DNA of 57,288 bases from an uncultured Oscillospiraceae bacterium (GCA_949948775.1 CATLHC010000004.1:1-57288); one strand, 5' to 3'; counted from the stretch's first letter, positions 35,610 through 45,288 are shown. Numbers and translations are program-made. The notes: a model not told the origin generated them from the letters alone.

Positions 35610-37370
35610 TCAGCTGCCCTGCTTTCCGTTGGCCTGGAATCGGGTCAAGTACGCCCGGGCCAGGTCCAAAATCTCCTCCCGGTCGTCCTCGGACAGCTTG
35701 CCGGTCTGGTCGACGCGGGCGCACAGGTCTGCGCCCTCCTGCTCCACGGTGGCCAGCAGACCGGCCCGGAAGTCGTCCATCCTATTCAGCGGCACGTCCT
35801 GCATCACGTGGCCCATGGCGGCGGTGAGCACGATGACCTGCTGGTGGTGGGACAGGGGGGCGTACTGGGGCTGGCGCAGCAGCCGCATCAGCCCCTGGCC
35901 GTAGGACAGCTGGCGCTTGGTGGTGTCGTCCAGGTCGCTGGAGAACTGGGTGAACACCTCCATCTCCCGGTACTGGGCCAGGTCCAGCCGGATGGCCCCG
36001 GCGGCGGACTTCATGGCCTTTGTCTGGGCGTCGCCGCCCACCCGGGACACGGACAAGCCCACGTTGACGGCGGGCCGCTGACCGGAGAAAAACAGGTCGC
36101 TCTCCAGGAAAATCTGGCCGTCGGTGATGGAGATGATGTTGGTGGGGATATAGGCGGACACGTCCCCTGCCTGGGTCTCCACGATGGGCAGGGCGGTCAT
36201 GCTGCCGCCCCCCAGCTCGTCGCTGAGGTGGGCGGAGCGCTCCAGCAGGCGGGAGTGGAGGTAGAACACGTCGCCGGGGAAGGCCTCCCGGCCGGGGGAG
36301 CGCTCCAGCAGCAGGGACAGGGCCCGGTAGGCGATGGCGTGCTTGCTGAGGTCGTCGTACACGATGAGCACGTCGTCCCCCTGGTACATGAAGTGCTCGG
36401 CCAGGGCGCACCCGGCGTAGGGGGCGATATACTGCAAAGCGGCGGAGGCCCCGGCGGGGGCGGTGACGATGGTGGTGTACTCCATGGCGCCCCGGCGGGC
36501 CAGGTTCTCCGCCAGCTGGGCCACCGAGCTGGTCTTCTGGCCGATGGCCACATAGATGCACACCACGTCCTTGCCCTTCTGGTTGAGGATGGTGTCCAGG
36601 GCGATGGCGGTCTTGCCGGTCTGACGGTCGCCGATGATGAGCTCCCGCTGGCCCCGTCCGATGGGGAACATGGAGTCGATGGCCAGCAGGCCGGTCTCCA
36701 TGGGGGTGTTCACCGGCTGGCGGTCCAGGATGCCGGGGGCGGGGGTCTCCATGGGGCGGTAGCCCTCCGGCTCGATGGCCCCCTTGCCGTCCACGGGGAG
36801 GCCCAGGGCGTCCACCACCCGGCCCAGATAGCCCTCGCCCACCGGCATTCCGGCGGTTTTCAGGGTGCGGCGGACCATGCTGCCCGCCCGGATCTCCTCG
36901 CCGTCGCCGAAGAGGATGCAGCTCAGCCCCTGGGGGCGCAGGTCCTGGACCATGCCCCTCACGCCGCCCTCGAACACCAGAATTTCCCCGTACTGGGCGT
37001 GGGCGAGGCCGCTGACATGGGCAATGTCGCTGTCTACGGACAGTACCTCACCCATCTCCTCCGGGGTGGGGGAGGGTTCCCACTGCTCCACCGCTTGGCG
37101 AATCAGGGGGACGATATCATTTTCCCCCGGCTCCAGCCTGCGCAGGTAGTCCTGGAACTGCCGCACCCGGCCGTCCAGGGTCCAGTCATACACATCAGAG
37201 CCTACCTGGAGGCGGAAACCGTCCTGGAGACCCTCGTCAAACTCCCAGTGGAGGGGTACTTGGCGCTTATAGGTGCGGGAGAGAAATTCACCGAAGCGGG
37301 CCAGCTGGGCCTCGGTGGGCTGGTCGGCGCTGCGCAGCTGGGCCATCAGCCGGCCTCTAGCGGCCCTCAT
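35610..37370 (-). CDS. ATP synthase delta (C-terminal domain)-alpha fusion subunit
   Basis: This 586-residue protein is about 80 longer than a normal alpha subunit. Residues about 8-78 match the C-terminal domain of delta (OSCP): RLMAQLRSADQPTEAQL, FDEGLQDGFRLQVG and VYDWTLDGRVRQFQDYL. Residues from about 85 are alpha, with GEVLSVDSDIAHVSGL, Walker A GDRQTGKT (247-254) and PAVNVGLSVSRVGGDAQTKAMK. There is no separate atpH; the helical N-terminal domain of delta, which normally binds alpha, is absent. As F1 holds three alphas, each would carry a delta domain. The ATG follows GGGAGG and overlaps the atpF end by 14 bases, so the fusion is part of the gene and not a false start. Confidence 0.92.
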   Translation of the reverse strand: MRAARGRLMAQLRSADQPTEAQLARFGEFLSRTYKRQVPLHWEFDEGLQDGFRLQVGSDVYDWTLDGRVRQFQDYLRRLEPGENDIVPLIRQAVEQWEPSPTPEEMGEVLSVDSDIAHVSGLAHAQYGEILVFEGGVRGMVQDLRPQGLSCILFGDGEEIRAGSMVRRTLKTAGMPVGEGYLGRVVDALGLPVDGKGAIEPEGYRPMETPAPGILDRQPVNTPMETGLLAIDSMFPIGRGQRELIIGDRQTGKTAIALDTILNQKGKDVVCIYVAIGQKTSSVAQLAENLARRGAMEYTTIVTAPAGASAALQYIAPYAGCALAEHFMYQGDDVLIVYDDLSKHAIAYRALSLLLERSPGREAFPGDVFYLHSRLLERSAHLSDELGGGSMTALPIVETQAGDVSAYIPTNIISITDGQIFLESDLFFSGQRPAVNVGLSVSRVGGDAQTKAMKSAAGAIRLDLAQYREMEVFTQFSSDLDDTTKRQLSYGQGLMRLLRQPQYAPLSHHQQVIVLTAAMGHVMQDVPLNRMDDFRAGLLATVEQEGADLCARVDQTGKLSEDDREEILDLARAYLTRFQANGKQGS

Positions 37371-37848
37371 GGGTCCGGCCTCCCTCCGTCAGATCCAAGA
37401 ACTGGTCAAAGAAGTCGGCCCCGGGCTTGGCGGCCAGCTTCTTCGCCGCTCGGGCGGCCAGCTCCCGCATCTCCCGCTGGGACTCCCGCAGGGCCCGCTC
37501 CTTGGATTGCTCCGCCTCGGCCTGGGCCTTGGCCACGATGCGCTGCGCCTGCTCCTCCGCCTGGGCCAGCTGCTCCTGGGCGGCCTGGGCGGCGGCCTGC
37601 TGGGCCTGGAGGCGCTCCTGGTGGATCTCCTCATCCGCCGCGTCCAGCTTGGCCTGGCAGTCGGCCTTGAGCTGCTCGGCCTGGGCCAGCTTGTCCGCCG
37701 CCTGGTCCTCCAGCTCCTGGTAGTGGGCGGCCCGCTTGTCCATAAAGTCTTTCACCGGCTTGTACAGGAGGAAATAGAGCCCTCCCGTCAGGATGGCCAG
37801 GTTCATCCAGTGCAGCAGGATCTGCTGCAGGTTGATATTCAGAGGCAT
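37357..37848 (-). CDS. atpF: ATP synthase F0 subunit b
   Basis: This is the peripheral stalk subunit. The 163 residues have one N-terminal membrane helix (about 10-28, LHWMNLAILTGGLYFLLYKP) followed by a long, charged, Ala/Gln/Glu-rich coiled coil (about 30-145). Its C-terminal end normally holds the C-terminal domain of delta; here that domain belongs to alpha. It overlaps the fused gene by 14 bases. Confidence 0.94.
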   Translation of the reverse strand: MPLNINLQQILLHWMNLAILTGGLYFLLYKPVKDFMDKRAAHYQELEDQAADKLAQAEQLKADCQAKLDAADEEIHQERLQAQQAAAQAAQEQLAQAEEQAQRIVAKAQAEAEQSKERALRESQREMRELAARAAKKLAAKPGADFFDQFLDLTEGGRTHEGR

Positions 37849-37866
37849 GACAATATCCTCCCGACC

Positions 37867-38229
37867 TTACAGCACGAAGATGATGAGGATGACCACCAGC
37901 AGGGCGTAGATGATGGCCGTCTCGATGAACACCAGGCCCAGCATCAGGGTGGTGCGGATTTTGCCCTCCGCCTCGGGCTGACGGGCCAGGCTCTCGGTGG
38001 ACTTGGCGGTGGCAAGGCCCATGCCCACCGCGCCGCCGGCGGCGGCAATGCCCACGGCGATGCCCGCGGCGATGGCCTTGAGCCCGATGGTGGAGCCCTC
38101 CTCGGTCTCGGTCTGAGCGGCGGGCTCAGAGGCGCCGGGGGCGTCGGCGGCGAAGGCGGGGGCGGCCAGGGACAGGACCAGCATGAACACCCCGGCCAGG
38201 ACAAACATCTTTTTCAGCAGCTTATTCAT
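37867..38229 (-). CDS. atpE: ATP synthase F0 subunit c with signal-peptide-like leader
   Basis: This is the rotor ring subunit. After a leader of about 28 residues that looks like a cleavable signal (MNKLLKKMFVLAGVFMLVLS, with APAFA-AD) and an acidic spacer, the two-helix hairpin follows. Helix one is Gly/Ala-rich, the loop is ARQPEA (R83-Q84-P85), and helix two carries the ion-binding E103 in FIETAIIYALL. The Gln that helps bind Na+ in helix one of Na+ rings is Met here (M70), which favours protons, but the E-T and Tyr downstream are also seen in Na+ types, so coupling ion is undecided. The 120 residues compare with a usual 75-90. Confidence 0.93.
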   Translation of the reverse strand: MNKLLKKMFVLAGVFMLVLSLAAPAFAADAPGASEPAAQTETEEGSTIGLKAIAAGIAVGIAAAGGAVGMGLATAKSTESLARQPEAEGKIRTTLMLGLVFIETAIIYALLVVILIIFVL

Positions 38230-38263
38230 CAGTAACGACCTCCGTTTTATTTCTTTGGTATTA

Positions 38264-39097
38264 TCAGGCGTTCTCCGCCTGGAGCTTTTTCTTCTTCTCC
38301 TTTTTGGGGGAGGGCTCGGACACCTCGCCGTAGTACAGCGCGGTGAGCATGGTGAGCACATAGGTCTGGATCAGGGCGTGGAGCAGGGTGAACAGCACTC
38401 CCACCACCACGGGGAGCACAAAGCTCAGCGCCACGTAGTAGTACACCAGCTCCGTCACCAAAAGGCCGCTGAGCAGCGCGCCGAAGAGACGGAAGCTCAT
38501 GGAGATGGGCAGGGAGAACTCCTTGAGGGTCCTGCCCACGCCGCCCAGGCCGTTGGAGACGATACCGCCGGACAGGATCACCAGATAGGACAGGGTGCCC
38601 ATGGCGATGGCGGCGTTCACGTCGGACAGCGGGGCGGGCAGGGTGATGGGGTGGCCGTGGATGGTGACGGCCTGGAGGCCCAGCAGCTCAGACAGGGTGC
38701 CTACGAAGATGTAAGAGCCGGCGGCAAATAGGTATGCCCCCAGAAAGCGGTTGCGGTGGGGGCTGTTGCTTTTGGCCATGCCGTCGAACAGGCCCACCAG
38801 TTCCTCCAGCGCCAGCTGGAGCTTCCTCGGCCGGTATTGGAACCGGGGAATGGCGAAAACCCGGATCAGCGCGGCACACAGCAGCAGGAACGCCGTCACC
38901 AGCAGTGCGGAGATCATCCCCGGGTTCACTGACATGAGGCCGAATAGGCTGATCTGCCCTGTGCCGTGGAGCACTGCGTCCCGCATTGCCTCCTGCACGC
39001 TCTCCGACGGGCCGGGGGACCCCGCCAGCAGCGCGGCGATGAGCAGCAGGACCGCGGCCGTCAGGCAGATCGCCAGCCCTTTGTTTCGTTGCTTCAT
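38264..39097 (-). CDS. atpB: ATP synthase F0 subunit a
   Basis: This is the stator proton or sodium channel subunit. The 277 residues have five or six membrane helices and the essential arginine R203 in ISMSFRLFGALLSG. It is the first gene of the operon atpB-atpE-atpF-atpHA-atpG-atpD-atpC. No atpI precedes it. A basic, Lys-rich tail ends the protein. The promoter lies about 60 bases upstream. Confidence 0.95.
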   Translation of the reverse strand: MKQRNKGLAICLTAAVLLLIAALLAGSPGPSESVQEAMRDAVLHGTGQISLFGLMSVNPGMISALLVTAFLLLCAALIRVFAIPRFQYRPRKLQLALEELVGLFDGMAKSNSPHRNRFLGAYLFAAGSYIFVGTLSELLGLQAVTIHGHPITLPAPLSDVNAAIAMGTLSYLVILSGGIVSNGLGGVGRTLKEFSLPISMSFRLFGALLSGLLVTELVYYYVALSFVLPVVVGVLFTLLHALIQTYVLTMLTALYYGEVSEPSPKKEKKKKLQAENA

Positions 39098-39138
39098 CCA
39101 AGCATTCCTTCTTTCGAGCTTTTCTGTTTGCCACCGGC

Positions 39139-39185
39139 GGACCCGGCGGCGGGTCCATTATACACCTATGATTTAGGGATGTCCA
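39139..39185 (-). promoter_or_regulatory. Promoter of the ATP synthase operon with a start-site dyad
   Basis: On the minus strand TGGACA (39180-39185) and TATAAT (39157-39162) are 17 bases apart. Immediately downstream is the perfect dyad GGACCC-GCCGCC-GGGTCC (39139-39156), which spans the expected start point. Confidence 0.8.
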
Positions 39186-39202
39186 CCGGATTTTGGATGA
39201 AA

Positions 39203-39229
39203 AAACCGCCCCGTGTGACGGGGCGGTTT
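39203..39229 (-). terminator. Intrinsic terminator of the CmpB-family gene
   Basis: On the minus strand AAACCGCCCCGT pairs perfectly with ACGGGGCGGTTT, followed by TTTT. It lies about 19 bases after the stop of the upstream gene and just before the ATP synthase promoter. Confidence 0.9.
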
Positions 39230-39247
39230 CAGAGCAGGGAGAGGCGG

Positions 39248-40546
39248 TCAGGGCACGGCCTCCTCGGTGACGATCATATTGGGCCAGCGCTGCTCGATGC
39301 GCTCATCGCCGTATTGGCGGTCCAGGATCTCCTCAAAGGTGTTGGCGGGCTCGGGCTGTACGGCCCGGTCAGCGTAACGCAGCATGGCCGCGCTGGTGAG
39401 CAGGGCGTTGCAGGCCATGACGAGCACCACAAGCCAGGTGGCGATCTTGCCCGCCAGGGGGGGCAGGGACTCGATGCCCTTGGACATGGGGGGATAGATG
39501 ATTTTGATCCACACCACGGCCAGTACGCCCCAAAAGAAGCAGAACAGCGCGTTGGTGCGCCCGCCGATATTCAGCGGCATGTCGCTATAGTCCCAGAACA
39601 CGGTGCCGAACACCAGCTCGGTGAACACGCTGCACATGTACTCGTAGGCGCCGCCGATGAAGAAGCCCGCGGCGAACACATAGCGGTCATTTTTCTCCGC
39701 CAGCCGCTGGAGGGTAACGGTGAGCACCACCGCCCCCAGCCCCCACACAAAGCTGAAGGGACCGTAGAGCACACTGGAGCGGTTCATCCACTGGCCGTCC
39801 ACCAGGCCGCACCAGAAGGTCTCAATGATATCTCCCAGCAGGGCGGAGATGAGAAATACCCATACCAGCTTGTCCCAGCAAAGCCCCTTGGCGAAGGTGT
39901 AGGTCCCCTCCTCCCGGCCGGACCCATCCTCCAGGCCGGGGTAGGCTCTCTGCAGCCGCTTCCACACGGCGGTGTAGATATACCCGGCCAGCTTTTTCTG
40001 GCCGCCGCCCGCCTGGCGCTCCTCGTAGGGGGCGGCGTCTCCGGTGCGTGCGGCGTAGAACACGGCGGCGAAATCCAGCCCGATGAGGACCAGGCACACC
40101 AGCACCACGATGTGCCGGACGAGTGCGGGCACCAGCAGCAGCCCCGCCGTCAGCACCGGGTGGATGATGAGGTAGGTGAGATAGTACACCCCGGCCACCA
40201 GGGCGGAGGACAGCAGACCCTTCCCGGTGCCGGACAGCAGACGGCTGCGCTCCTGGTTCCACTGAATCTTGGGTCCAACGCGGCGGAAGAAGTGGTCGCC
40301 GATGCTCTCCACCACCGAGGACACCACCATGGTGGCCAGGAAGGAGAGAATCGGGTGCTCCGCCAGGGTGGGCAGCACCAAAATCAGCAGGACAAAGGTG
40401 AAGCCGTAGGAAAGCACCAGCGGCAGAGCCACCACGCCCCGGTTGACGAACCTGCGCCGGGCGACGGCGTAGTACGCGGCCTCCGCCGCCCAGCCGAGAA
40501 AGGAGTATAGGATGACATACAGCCCCAGATCGTATAGGTCGTACAT
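39248..40546 (-). CDS. CmpB-type (putative ABC transporter type IV) membrane protein, duplicated domain
   Basis: This 432-residue multi-helix protein has two related halves. The first is YVILYSFLGWAAEAAYYAV, RRRFVNRGVV and ESIGDHFFRR. The second is ISALLGDIIETFWCGLVDGQ, MNRSSVLYGPFS and AYEYMCSVFTELVFG. This is the pattern of the PF06541 family, annotated as putative ABC permease though transport is unproven. It stands alone with its own terminator. No ATP-binding protein gene is adjacent. Confidence 0.82.
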   Translation of the reverse strand: MYDLYDLGLYVILYSFLGWAAEAAYYAVARRRFVNRGVVALPLVLSYGFTFVLLILVLPTLAEHPILSFLATMVVSSVVESIGDHFFRRVGPKIQWNQERSRLLSGTGKGLLSSALVAGVYYLTYLIIHPVLTAGLLLVPALVRHIVVLVCLVLIGLDFAAVFYAARTGDAAPYEERQAGGGQKKLAGYIYTAVWKRLQRAYPGLEDGSGREEGTYTFAKGLCWDKLVWVFLISALLGDIIETFWCGLVDGQWMNRSSVLYGPFSFVWGLGAVVLTVTLQRLAEKNDRYVFAAGFFIGGAYEYMCSVFTELVFGTVFWDYSDMPLNIGGRTNALFCFFWGVLAVVWIKIIYPPMSKGIESLPPLAGKIATWLVVLVMACNALLTSAAMLRYADRAVQPEPANTFEEILDRQYGDERIEQRWPNMIVTEEAVP

Positions 40547-40644
40547 ATGGACACAGCCTTTCTTTCTCTAATGCCCCCAGGGGAGGGCTGTTCTAAGGAG
40601 TATACCATAGTTTGTGGGAAATGGGGAGTCTTTTTTGCGGGGCA

Positions 40645-41589
40645 TCACAGCATGGCTCTGGTGAGCAGGAAGGCCATGACCCCGCAGGCGGGGAAGGTGA
40701 GGACCCACGCTCCCGCCATCTGGCCCATGACCCGCCGATCCGCCCCCCGGCCCGCGCCGCACACGGCGGACACCTTGGCGTGGGTGGTGGAGGCAGGCAG
40801 GCCCAGGGCGGAGCACACCAGCAGGACGGCTCCCGCCCCCAGGTCCGCCGCGAGGCCGTCCGTAGGGGAGAGGGAGGCCAGCTCGGTACCTACTTTTTCC
40901 ACGATGGGCTTCCCCCCCAGCGCGGTGCCCAGGGCCATGACGGCGGCGGTGAGCAGGGCCAGCGCCAGCCGGGAGGAGGACTGCTCCCCGTCCAGGCCGT
41001 CGGTGAGGAGCAGCAGGGCCAGGAATTTCTGGCCGTCCTGCGCCCCATGAAGCAGGGCGGTAAGGGCGGCGGCCCCTCTCTGCCATGAGGCGGGGCGGAG
41101 CACCCGGCCTGCCAGTACACGCCGGAGCAGCCGTCCCGCCAGCATTCCGGCCGGCAGGGACAGCGCCAGCCCCGCCAGCGCCCGCAGCCAGGCCCCGGCG
41201 TTGAGCTGCGCCGCGCCCGCCCCCAGCGCCGCAGCCGCGCCGGACAGCCCCGCCAGCAGAGCGTGGCTCTCGCTGGTGGGGAGCCCGAACCGCCAGGCCG
41301 ACACGGCCCAAAGCACGATGGACAGCAGCGCGGCGTTCAGGGCGGCCGCCGCCCCCTGAGGATCGGCAAAGAGCACCAGTTCCCCGATGGTGTCCGCCAC
41401 GGCGGGAAAGCACAGGCAGGCCAGCGCCGCACCGGAGAAATTGCACACGGCGGCTAAGACCACCGCTCTGCGAAAGGACAGCGCACCGGAGCCCACGGCG
41501 GTGGCGATGGCGTTGGGCGCGTCGGTCCAGCCGTTGACAAAGATTACCGCCAGCACCAACAGGCGGGCGAGATGGACGGTCATGGTCAT
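40645..41589 (-). CDS. PiT-family inorganic phosphate transporter
   Basis: This 314-residue membrane protein has the two PiT signatures. FVNGWTDAPNAIATAVGSGAL lies near the N-terminus, and the related segment ALGLPASTTHAKVSAVCGAG lies near the C-terminus. It takes up phosphate with H+ or Na+, probably as a metal-phosphate complex. It is short for the family and lacks the usual PhoU-like partner gene. GGGAGGGAG precedes two possible ATGs two codons apart; I give the first. Confidence 0.9.
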   Translation of the reverse strand: MTMTVHLARLLVLAVIFVNGWTDAPNAIATAVGSGALSFRRAVVLAAVCNFSGAALACLCFPAVADTIGELVLFADPQGAAAALNAALLSIVLWAVSAWRFGLPTSESHALLAGLSGAAAALGAGAAQLNAGAWLRALAGLALSLPAGMLAGRLLRRVLAGRVLRPASWQRGAAALTALLHGAQDGQKFLALLLLTDGLDGEQSSSRLALALLTAAVMALGTALGGKPIVEKVGTELASLSPTDGLAADLGAGAVLLVCSALGLPASTTHAKVSAVCGAGRGADRRVMGQMAGAWVLTFPACGVMAFLLTRAML

Positions 41590-41733
41590 GGCACTCCCTC
41601 CCGGGCAAGCTTATTGGAGGGGAAAGAAAAATATGCAAAAATTTTTGAAAATAAAAAGGGTTTTTGAAATCCATGAGGTATAAGTAATAGACAGCGATTT
41701 GCCTCTCGCTGATCAGACAGGAGGGATAGCCAT

Positions 41734-42744
41734 ATGGAGCAGACCATCCGGGAACGCACCGAAGAGCTGGAGCGCCAGACCCTTTCGCCCCGGGCCTGTC
41801 TGTCGGTCGATTCGAAGGGAAGGGCGGTGGCGATTGCGCCCTGCCCCATGCGCACCTGCTTCCAGCGGGACGTGGACCGCGTGGTGCACTGCAAGTCTTT
41901 TCGGCGCCTGAAGCACAAAACGCAGGTGTTCCTCCAGCCTGAGGGAGACCACTACCGCACTCGCATGACCCATACCCTGGAGGTATCCCGCATCGCCCGG
42001 ACCATGGCCCGGGGCCTGCGGCTCAACGAGGATTTGACCGAGGCCGCCGCCCTGGCCCACGACCTGGGCCACACCCCCTTCGGCCACGCCGGGGAGCGGG
42101 CGCTGTCCCGGATGGTGGAGGGAGGGTTCCGCCACTATGAGCAGTCCCTGCGGGTGGTGGACCGGCTGGAGAATGACGGCGCGGGGCTGAACCTGTGCCA
42201 AGAGGTGAGAAACGGCATCCTGTGCCACACCAGAGGACCGGCGGCGGATACTCTGGAGGGGCAGCTGGTGCGCTTTGCCGATAAGATCGCGTACATCAAC
42301 CACGATATTGACGACGCTATGCGGGGAGGCATTATCTTTCCGACGGATATTCCCGTCCATATCTCCCAGACGCTGGGCTATACCCATGGGGAGCGCATTG
42401 AAACACTGACCATGGACGTGATCCGCGCCAGCGCGGAGAGCGATTTGATCCGCCAATCGGAACCGGTGGCCAAGGCCATGGCGGAGCTGAAGGAATTCAT
42501 GTTCCAGTCCGTCTACTTCAATCCTCTGGCAAAAGGGGAGGAGGGCAAGGCGGAGGACATGATTTGTCTGCTGTACGAATACTATTACAAGCACACGGAC
42601 AAGCTGCCTCCGGAGTATCAGGACATTTTGGTGCGGGAAGGGGCGGAGCGGGCGGTGCTGGACTACATCGCCGGCATGACGGACACCTACGCCGTGGAGC
42701 AGTTCACCGACCTGTTCATCCCGAGAGGGTGGGTGGTGAAATGA
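41734..42744 (+). CDS. Deoxyguanosinetriphosphate triphosphohydrolase-like protein
   Basis: This 336-residue HD-domain enzyme belongs to the short dGTPase class. FQRDVDRVVHCKSFRRLKHKTQVF precedes the metal ligands H80 (RMTHTLEV) and H109-D110 (ALAHDLGHTPFGHAG); further Asp ligands lie in ADKIAYINHDIDD. It likely hydrolyses dNTPs to deoxynucleoside and triphosphate. It precedes yigZ, dnaG and rpoD, an arrangement common in Clostridia. AGGAGGGATAG precedes the ATG. Confidence 0.92.
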   Translation: MEQTIRERTEELERQTLSPRACLSVDSKGRAVAIAPCPMRTCFQRDVDRVVHCKSFRRLKHKTQVFLQPEGDHYRTRMTHTLEVSRIARTMARGLRLNEDLTEAAALAHDLGHTPFGHAGERALSRMVEGGFRHYEQSLRVVDRLENDGAGLNLCQEVRNGILCHTRGPAADTLEGQLVRFADKIAYINHDIDDAMRGGIIFPTDIPVHISQTLGYTHGERIETLTMDVIRASAESDLIRQSEPVAKAMAELKEFMFQSVYFNPLAKGEEGKAEDMICLLYEYYYKHTDKLPPEYQDILVREGAERAVLDYIAGMTDTYAVEQFTDLFIPRGWVVK

Positions 42745-43370
42745 GGGAATACCTGGTTCCTACCCGTGCCGCGCAGACGGAGTTTACGGAGAAGCGCTCC
42801 ACCTTCATCGGCCACGTCTGGCCGGTGGAGACGGAGGAGGAGGCCCGCGCCCGCATCGACGAGATGAGAAAGAAATACCACGACGCGCGGCACAATTGCT
42901 GGTGCTATCTTCTCAAGGACGGCCCGGTGCGCTACTCCGACGACGGAGAACCCCAGGGCACCGCCGGGCAGCCTATGCTGGGGGTATTCCAAAAGGAAGG
43001 CGTTACCAACGCGTGCTGCGTGGTCACGCGCTACTTTGGCGGGGTGCTGCTGGGGGCGGGCGGCCTGGTGCGGGCCTACACCCAGAGCGCCAAGGACACG
43101 CTGGACGCGGCGGGAGTCTCCGTGGTGCGCCGCTGGCTGAATTTGGCGGTGGAATGCCCCTACAGCTTTTTGGAGCGGGTGAAACTGGCCTGCGCCGCGC
43201 AGGGCGGTGTGGTGGGGGAGATCGAATACGCCGCCGCCGTTACCGTCCATGCCCTGCTGCCGGAGGGGAGTGCGGAGGCGTTTTGCACCCGGATGACCGA
43301 GCTGTCCGCCGGAGACTTTTCCGCCGTGGAGCTGGGAGAAGTGTTTCGGGCGGTTCCGCCGCCGGGATAA
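42741..43370 (+). CDS. YigZ / IMPACT-family protein
   Basis: This 209-residue protein has the UPF0029 domain with KRSTFIGHVWPV, KYHDARHNCWCYLL, SDDGEPQGTAGQPML and VVTRYFGGVLLGAGGLVRAY. A short second domain (DUF1949) ends it. Family members interact with translation or peptide metabolism, but the reaction is not known. The ATG overlaps the dGTPase stop (ATGA), so translation is coupled. Confidence 0.93.
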   Translation: MREYLVPTRAAQTEFTEKRSTFIGHVWPVETEEEARARIDEMRKKYHDARHNCWCYLLKDGPVRYSDDGEPQGTAGQPMLGVFQKEGVTNACCVVTRYFGGVLLGAGGLVRAYTQSAKDTLDAAGVSVVRRWLNLAVECPYSFLERVKLACAAQGGVVGEIEYAAAVTVHALLPEGSAEAFCTRMTELSAGDFSAVELGEVFRAVPPPG

Positions 43371-43494
43371 GCCCGCATCATTGCTTCTGACTCTCCCCAC
43401 GGAGGAGGAGAACGGTTTTGTGGGGGCTGATGGCGTTAAATTTCAAAATGGTGATAAAACAGGGCAAAATTGGCTATTATCAGGAGGTGAGACC

Positions 43495-45288
43495 ATGGCC
43501 ATACCGGATTCTTTCCTGGATGAGCTGAATGGGCGGCTGAATATTGTGGACGTGGTGTCCTCCTATCTGCCCCTGACGAAGAGGGGGGCCAACTATTGGG
43601 GGCTTTGCCCCTTTCACCACGAAAAAACCCCCTCCTTTTCCGTCAATGAATCCAAGCAGATATTTCACTGCTTTGGCTGCGGCAAGGGGGGCGGCCCTGT
43701 CCGTTTTGTCATGGAGATGGATGGTCTGTCTTTCCCCGAGGCGGTGCGCAAGCTGGCGGACCAGGCGGGCTTACGGGTTCCCGAGGACAGCTTTGAAGAT
43801 GGAAAGCGACGGGAGCGGCGCAGGCGTGTGCTGGAGCTGAACCGCGAGGCAGCCCGGTTCTACCGCTCCATGCTCACCGATCCGCAGGGGGCGGAGGTGG
43901 CGTCCTATATCCGGGACAAGCGGCGCATCAGCCCCAAATTTTCCGCCAGGTTCGGTCTAGGGGCCGCTCCCGACGCCTGGGACAGCCTCATCACCGCCAT
44001 GCGGGACAAGGGGTACGACAAGGCCGACCTCATCGACGCGGGACTGGCAGTGGCGGGGAAGAACGGCGGCGTGTACGACAAGTACCGCAACCGCCTGATG
44101 CTCCCCGTCATCGACGTGCGGGGGGACGTGATCGGCTTCACCAGCCGGGTGATGGACGACTCCACCCCCAAGTATCTGAACACGCCGGAGACGAGTATTT
44201 TTAAAAAAAGATCCATCCTATACGGCCTCAATTACGCGAAAAGTACAAAACGGCCCAATTTTATTTTGGTGGAGGGCAATATCGACGTGATCACACTCCA
44301 CCAGGCGGGGTTCGACAACACGGTGGCCACTATGGGCACCGCCCTTACGGAAGAGCACGTCCGGCTGCTGGAGCGATATACGAAGGAGCTGGTGCTGTGC
44401 TATGACAACGACGCCGCCGGTGAGGATGCCACCCAGCGGGCCATTGCCCTTCTGAAAAGCTCGGAACTGGGAGTGAGGGTGCTCCGGCTGCCAAAACGGC
44501 GGACCGCCGACGGCCAGCTGGTGAAGCAGGATGCGGACGACTACATCAAAAACTGCGGCCCTGGGGCCTTTGAGGGTTTGATGAACCAAAGCGCCAATTC
44601 AGCGGAGTACCGACTGAGTGTGGTGCAGGCGGGCTTTGATTTGAGTCAAGACGACCAGCGGGCCAAATACCTGCAGGCGGCGGCGGAGGTGGTGGCCGCG
44701 CTCCCCAGCCCGGTGGAACGGGAAATCTACGCCGGGCGGTGTGCCGAGGCGGCGAAGGTGTCTAAGGAGGCGGTGCTCCAAGAGGTGGAGCGTCTGCGGA
44801 AAAAGTGGAGCCGCCAGGCCAGGAAGCAGGAGGAACGTCAAAACCTGGCCCCCGCCCGCCAGCTCCAGCCCAAGGACCGGGGACTGCGGTACGCCAATGT
44901 CCGCTCCGCTCTGGCGGAGGAGGGCATTTTGCGGGTGGTGCTGCTGGACGCCGAGTTTTTTCAGGAGCTGGATGAATTGACGCCGGAGCATTTTTCCTCG
45001 CCGCTGCTGGGCAGGACCTTTGCCCTGCTTCGAAGCCGTTGGGAGGCGGACAAGAGCGTCTCGATCCCGGCGTTGGAGGGGCAGCTGGCGCCGGAAGAGC
45101 TGGATCAGCTCACCGTCATTGCCCAGCAGCCCCAAGCGCGGAGCACCGCCCGAGAGGCGCTGGAAGACTGCAAACGAACCATCCTTGCGGAGAGCCGCAG
45201 GGGGGATGTACATAGCGCGGAGGACCTGAAAGGGTTGGGACAGGCGCTGAAACAGAAAAAAGGCTATTGGAGGATGAAAGACCAATGA
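43495..45288 (+). CDS. dnaG: DNA primase DnaG
   Basis: DnaG makes RNA primers at the replication fork. The 597 residues have the CHC2 zinc finger (C38-x2-H41-x17-C59-x2-C62), the RNA polymerase core with [15 protein letters not shown] and the acidic Toprim site [14 protein letters not shown], and a C-terminal helicase-binding region. AGGAGGTGA lies just before the ATG, deciding the start; the frame is open further upstream without a ribosome site. Its stop overlaps the rpoD start. Confidence 0.97.
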   Translation: MAIPDSFLDELNGRLNIVDVVSSYLPLTKRGANYWGLCPFHHEKTPSFSVNESKQIFHCFGCGKGGGPVRFVMEMDGLSFPEAVRKLADQAGLRVPEDSFEDGKRRERRRRVLELNREAARFYRSMLTDPQGAEVASYIRDKRRISPKFSARFGLGAAPDAWDSLITAMRDKGYDKADLIDAGLAVAGKNGGVYDKYRNRLMLPVIDVRGDVIGFTSRVMDDSTPKYLNTPETSIFKKRSILYGLNYAKSTKRPNFILVEGNIDVITLHQAGFDNTVATMGTALTEEHVRLLERYTKELVLCYDNDAAGEDATQRAIALLKSSELGVRVLRLPKRRTADGQLVKQDADDYIKNCGPGAFEGLMNQSANSAEYRLSVVQAGFDLSQDDQRAKYLQAAAEVVAALPSPVEREIYAGRCAEAAKVSKEAVLQEVERLRKKWSRQARKQEERQNLAPARQLQPKDRGLRYANVRSALAEEGILRVVLLDAEFFQELDELTPEHFSSPLLGRTFALLRSRWEADKSVSIPALEGQLAPEELDQLTVIAQQPQARSTAREALEDCKRTILAESRRGDVHSAEDLKGLGQALKQKKGYWRMKDQ

